Positions 22,181-25,142 of a DNA stretch of 25,142 nucleotides are shown one piece after another; positions within the stretch are counted from its first letter, which is position 1; each line of letters opens with the position of its first letter. The stretch is from a virus. The stretch covers positions 1 through 25,142 of IMG/VR virus record IMGVR_UViG_3300028198_000317, one strand, 5' to 3'. The notes under the pieces are model-generated. The model did no database searches. It worked only from the letters and a program-made list of their open reading frames with translations, and was not told where the DNA came from. The position numbers and the translations under genes are program-made.

Positions 22181-22609
22181 TTATCGCAATTTAGACAGTA
22201 ATGTTTGCCAGTGATCGTTTGTCATATCTATCTGCACCAATGGATGACGTATATATTTTCTATTTTTATGTATAAGTTTTATATTTTTTGATTTCGTTAC
22301 GAGAAATGTATTTGGTAGATATACTAGTTTTTTGTCATTCACACACACGTAGGACTGTGTGTTATCTGCACGTTCTTTGAAGAACCACAAACACATTATT
22401 TCTTTGTTAAAATCTATTTCAGAGAAATCATCTTTAAATTCAAAACCAATTCTGTACAGTGTATCAAATTCTTGCCAAGTCTTGTGATCAAAGTCATTTT
22501 GATTTTCATATAGTCTGTCATATTCTTTTGTGTCAAAAATATCCTGTGCATAGATATGTGTTATAGGATCTTTGAAGTAATGATTTGGTTTAAGTTTATC
22601 CCAATTCAT
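22181..22609 (-). CDS. Hypothetical protein in the glycan island
   Basis: 142 aa, not recognised. The start resembles small phage 2-oxoglutarate oxygenase-like proteins (HYFKDPITHIYAQDIFDTKEYDRL, 10-33) but no HxD or second His that would bind iron is seen, so this is not claimed. The rest is AT-rich and Lys/Asn/Asp-rich, with a strand-rich middle (SYVCVNDKKLVYLPNTF, about 86-102) and a C-terminal IRHPLVQIDM. Its start codon shares a base with the stop of the GT8-like gene (TAATG at 22609). Possibly a degenerate or very divergent enzyme acting on sugars. Confidence 0.55.
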   Translation of the reverse strand: MNWDKLKPNHYFKDPITHIYAQDIFDTKEYDRLYENQNDFDHKTWQEFDTLYRIGFEFKDDFSEIDFNKEIMCLWFFKERADNTQSYVCVNDKKLVYLPNTFLVTKSKNIKLIHKNRKYIRHPLVQIDMTNDHWQTLLSKLR

Positions 22610-23283
22610 TATGAACTGAATAGGTTAATTAGTTCTTTCTTCCAATCATCCGCGTACTCGCAATCTCTGTAACCGTCGAACCATGGCCCGCCTTCGGTGT
22701 AGTGTAGAATTTTAGGTGTGCCGTCTCTAGGTTCTTTGTACCACTCAACCAACCAATTGTATTCTAGCGGCAACGAACCTATCTCATTGTCATCCAACCA
22801 ACTGAACCTGTGTAGGAACTTTGGTGATTCTTCATTCAGCAAATCTGGTGTTAGGATTTTGTTCTTTGGATGTTCGCAGTTCCATAATACCATACTACTC
22901 CAGTTTTTTCTTGGATACACCGTTTGTGTTTGTCCATCCATTTTTGTTGTTTCTTTGGGTGTGTAGTCGTGTTGTACAACTACCACTGCTTTACTCGTAT
23001 CACAGTATTTCACAAGTTCGTGGCTTGGTATCTTCCACAGGAAGTCGCAATCACAGAACACTGCCCAACCTTTGAAGTCATTCATATAGGGCACGAAGAA
23101 TCTAGTGAACGTGAACTCTGTTGATGCCAACTTGTCCACAGGTCTGGTATAGAGTCCTTGGTCTCGCATTTGTTTTTGCTTGAGGGGGATAACTTCTGCT
23201 GACGGATCTCTACGCCTGATGCTGTGTTCACATACCTGGTATGCTATGTCTTCTCTACTGTCGTGCCCAACGTAAATTTTCAT
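22609..23283 (-). CDS. GT8-like glycosyltransferase (start moved to 23283)
   Basis: 224 aa from MKIYVGHDSRED. The longer frame (23319) would overlap the HAD gene by 40 bp, whereas the ATG at 23283 overlaps its TGA as ATGA. The metal-binding DxD is DCD at 78-80 (AVFCDCDFLW). STEFTFTRFFVPY (54-66) gives the conserved Arg-bearing helix, and HYTEGGPWFDGY near 196-207 supplies the C-terminal metal-ligand His, together a GT8/GT-A signature. Unlike the 10413/15697 pair, it is short and ends soon after that motif. Confidence 0.72.
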   Translation of the reverse strand: MKIYVGHDSREDIAYQVCEHSIRRRDPSAEVIPLKQKQMRDQGLYTRPVDKLASTEFTFTRFFVPYMNDFKGWAVFCDCDFLWKIPSHELVKYCDTSKAVVVVQHDYTPKETTKMDGQTQTVYPRKNWSSMVLWNCEHPKNKILTPDLLNEESPKFLHRFSWLDDNEIGSLPLEYNWLVEWYKEPRDGTPKILHYTEGGPWFDGYRDCEYADDWKKELINLFSS

Positions 23284-23909
23284 TTTCTTCCTGATAGTAA
23301 TTTGTGTATGCCTTGCCAATTACTTACACGTATAATATCAGGATGTTGTAAATCTTGATTGTATGGATGGTCTATTAATATGGGCTTTAAACCGTATTTG
23401 AGCCCGGCTACAGCGTTCTTAGGCTTGTCCTCGACCCAATATAGTCCGGTATCGTGGAACTCCGCTAATGCACTATCTTTGTCTGCTCCTGTGCCTAGGA
23501 TATGGTAATTTGTGAATATATGTTCGCCAAACAGTTCTCCCAATCTCTTCTTACGTAATTGCTGTCCGGGTATGTCTGATGTCTGCGATGTGATTGGTAT
23601 GAACGTCCACCCCTCGGCCGCCAACAGTTTGACCCATGTCTGTGATTCCAGCATCGGTCTTTGTGTTCCCATCCAAGCACTTCTATTAAATTCTCTGATC
23701 TCTTGTCTTATTGTATCTTTGCTGACTCCATACCTGATTGCCATGTCATATTCGCCCAGCATGTCTGGCAATTGTTTATATGGATAATATCTCGTTCCAC
23801 TTTCATCGAAATATGATCTCAGCGACATCCATTTAGAAAAATGGTGTTCCCATTCTAACAGCACACCGTCTACGTCTGTGAGTATTACTCTGTTATTTGA
23901 TATCGGCAT
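23280..23909 (-). CDS. HAD-superfamily phosphatase
   Basis: 209 aa. Motif I DVDGV (12-16) with nucleophile Asp12 and Asp14, motif II ITSQ (106-109), a likely motif III Lys in GADKDSAL (141-148), and motif IV VEDKPKNA (159-166) give the full HAD set. The helical cap between 20 and 95 is small (C1 type). Candidates are a nucleotide 5'-phosphatase, as found in phages, or a sugar-phosphate phosphatase for the glycan pathway. It overlaps the recombination-side gene at 23893 by 17 bp, so it may be an old core gene to which the island attached. Confidence 0.75.
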   Translation of the reverse strand: MPISNNRVILTDVDGVLLEWEHHFSKWMSLRSYFDESGTRYYPYKQLPDMLGEYDMAIRYGVSKDTIRQEIREFNRSAWMGTQRPMLESQTWVKLLAAEGWTFIPITSQTSDIPGQQLRKKRLGELFGEHIFTNYHILGTGADKDSALAEFHDTGLYWVEDKPKNAVAGLKYGLKPILIDHPYNQDLQHPDIIRVSNWQGIHKLLSGRK

Positions 23910-24381
23910 CTTCCATTCCTGCTACTCTCAACTTAACAATGTTTGTGATCTGCCATTGTTTTTGATCTAAACCTTTGGTGATGCCTAACCATTGATTCCT
24001 TATCAATGCAAAGTCATTAATGATTTTGTCCATGTCGACCACATCGTCCTCGCCGTCCACATACTTCTCTGCATCTCTACTTGATAAAGCTCTGTTGTAA
24101 TTTTCCAGGTATTTTCTAAAGGTCTTTGACCTTAACCTTCTTAATTCTATGTTTAGGTATTCTAGTATTGCTTCTAGTTGTTGTAGTTGACTGAATCTTT
24201 CTTCTACTATACCTGGTAGTGACGCACTGGCCCTCTCGAGGTTACCGTATATCTTGCACTGCTTCCTCGCCTCGAGCAACTCGTTGTCGAAGTATGCCAC
24301 GCAGTCTGGTATCTTGTCTAGGTTCCTGCTGACTTCGTTGTACCAATTAATCATCTTCGCCGTATCCGTCTGACTCTTCAT
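23893..24381 (-). CDS. UvsX-adjacent protein, UvsY-like candidate
   Basis: 162 aa, all-helical and highly charged, with coiled-coil-like runs (ERFSQLQQLEAILEYLNIELRRLRSKTF, 61-88). Its end, DDVVDMDKIINDF ... QWQITNIVKLRVAG, lines up with the T4 UvsY end, DVLKVDTSLQYW ... IKHIQDMRAFEAG. UvsY is the mediator that loads UvsX on gp32-coated ssDNA. Marine T4-like phages usually have a different-looking UvsY elsewhere, so this may be a related but separate family. It lies two genes from uvsX and overlaps the acidic 77-aa gene by 35 bp. The assignment is from pattern and neighbourhood only. Confidence 0.45.
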   Translation of the reverse strand: MKSQTDTAKMINWYNEVSRNLDKIPDCVAYFDNELLEARKQCKIYGNLERASASLPGIVEERFSQLQQLEAILEYLNIELRRLRSKTFRKYLENYNRALSSRDAEKYVDGEDDVVDMDKIINDFALIRNQWLGITKGLDQKQWQITNIVKLRVAGMEDADIK

Positions 24382-24580
24382 CTTCCTCGAACACGGTATT
24401 AACGGCTTCCTCTAGTTTTGGATCAAGTTCTGCTGATCCTTTGAGTACCTCATGATCTACTCCGATGTCCTCTAGACTCTTGAGTAAGTCGATCGCCATG
24501 TCTAACCTCTGTCGTTCAGGGACGTAATGTACGACGGAGTTCCATAAACGTTCAATGTCAGCGTGATCAAAATCTATCAT
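24347..24580 (-). CDS. Small acidic protein after uvsX
   Basis: 77 aa, strongly acidic, ending EEDEESDGYGEDD. The N-terminal half is helical (HADIERLWNSVV, YVPERQRLDMAIDLLKSLEDIGVD). Its ATG shares a base with the uvsX stop (TAATG), so it is translationally coupled. From memory, acidic proteins of this size follow uvsX in several marine T4-like phages with unknown role. The acidic tail could mimic DNA or bind UvsX or UvsY. Confidence 0.65.
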   Translation of the reverse strand: MIDFDHADIERLWNSVVHYVPERQRLDMAIDLLKSLEDIGVDHEVLKGSAELDPKLEEAVNTVFEEDEESDGYGEDD

Positions 24581-25142
24581 TATTTTTCTTTTTTAGTTTT
24601 TGTTGTTTCAACCTCGATGGGTGCGTCCGTGTCTTCTACTTCTGTGGGTACCTCTTCTTTGAACTCTGCCATTATCATATCTAATTTATCACCTACCCAT
24701 GCTTTTCTGAACTCAATGTGTTCTTTGCCCGCTTTATCAATGTATTTCAGTCTGTTACCTTGTTGAACCAACAGACCTTTTTTCTCAAAAAGATCAACCA
24801 AACCACTGTATGGGTTCATTCCTGTTTCATATGGAATCTTGACCTGTACACCTTCGAACGGTTTAGCATATCTAGTTTTCATTACTTTACAAGCGGCTCT
24901 GATACCCCTCACGTCAGTCACTTTATTGCCTGCTTCGTCTTCTTTCAGTTTTAATTTTTTCATAGCAACAACAATACTTGATGCGTAGATAAATCCTTGT
25001 CCACCTGATATCTTGTCATCTGGATCAAACATATCCTGTGATGCGTATGTGTGATTGGTTGCTATCAGTCCCACGTTCCAACTACCAAACATGTTCACAC
25101 AGTTTCTTACGAGTGCTGTCAAGGCCTTAGGCTTTCTACCCA
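24580..25142 (-). CDS. uvsX: UvsX RecA-like recombinase, C-terminal part
   Basis: The last 186 codons of a RecA/UvsX-type strand-exchange protein; the 5' end is outside the window and an internal TTG at 25122 is not the start. GLIATNHTYASQDMFDPD is the strand-plus-Asn/His element at the end of the ATPase core. GGQGFIYASS (41-50 of the fragment) corresponds to the T4 GGTGVMYSAD region (L2 loop). The segment MNPYSGLVDLFEKKGLLV (116-133) matches T4 IDPYSGLLDMALELGFVV. The acidic, Lys-ended tail (EVPTEVEDTDAPIEVETT) may bind partners such as gp32. UvsX drives recombination-dependent replication. Confidence 0.88.
   Translation of the reverse strand, partial: GRKPKALTALVRNCVNMFGSWNVGLIATNHTYASQDMFDPDDKISGGQGFIYASSIVVAMKKLKLKEDEAGNKVTDVRGIRAACKVMKTRYAKPFEGVQVKIPYETGMNPYSGLVDLFEKKGLLVQQGNRLKYIDKAGKEHIEFRKAWVGDKLDMIMAEFKEEVPTEVEDTDAPIEVETTKTKKEK

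Noticed and set aside
1-25142. CRISPR array, insertion sequence or integrase
   Set aside because: No regularly spaced repeats, transposase or recombinase motifs were seen; the only repeats are those of the paralogous glycosyltransferases.

Overview
The window looks like part of a marine T4-like myovirus genome. It is compact and AT-rich by eye. Genes overlap or abut almost everywhere, and the only non-coding gap over 100 bp is about 130 bp (2159-2289). The identification rests on T4-type replication and recombination genes: a UvsX recombinase end (right edge), UvsW helicase, a gp62-like clamp-loader subunit and a zinc-finger/TOPRIM primase (left edge). They sit with small proteins that I recall, from memory only, as common in T4-like cyanophages and pelagiphages. 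A T4-type late promoter (TATAAATA) lies before a structural-looking gene. The host cannot be fixed from sequence; a marine bacterium such as SAR11 or a cyanobacterium is the guess.

Layout. (1) 1-1751, minus strand: primase (runs off the left edge), preceded by a beta-rich structural candidate with the late promoter. (2) 1784-2158, plus strand: a small conserved-type hypothetical ending in a hairpin terminator, then a short non-coding stretch with a second stem and T-run. (3) 7730-2290, minus strand: an eight-gene replication/recombination operon: a 452-aa protein with a possible HARP-like segment, uvsW, two unknowns, gp62-like, a zinc-finger protein, a 77-aa unknown and a miniature DnaE-like polymerase core. 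A near-consensus sigma70 promoter with an extended -10 sits before its first gene. (4) 7783-8262, plus strand: SprT-like metalloprotease. (5) 8251-23909: an island of about 15.7 kb for sugar and glycan metabolism. (6) 23893-25142, minus strand: a UvsY-like candidate, a small acidic protein and the UvsX C-terminus.

The island has three transcription blocks. A ten-gene minus-strand run (17672 to 8251) carries a GT61-like transferase, two paralogous DxD glycosyltransferases, GDP-mannose 4,6-dehydratase, three capsule-type GT-B-like proteins, an asparagine synthase, a methyltransferase and a DUF115-like protein. A five-gene plus-strand run (17713 to 21546) carries an SGNH hydrolase, a fourth capsule-type protein, an FkbM methyltransferase, an NAD-dependent epimerase and a GT2-like protein. 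These two runs diverge from a 40-bp region with overlapping promoter candidates. A third, minus-strand run (23909 to 21593) holds a HAD phosphatase, a GT8-like transferase, an unknown and a second FkbM methyltransferase. Together they look able to make a nucleotide sugar, assemble a glycan, and methylate, amidate or deacylate it. I infer that the phage rebuilds a host surface polysaccharide or decorates its own virion. The island splits the recombination genes (uvsX side from uvsW side), as expected of a variable insertion between core blocks.
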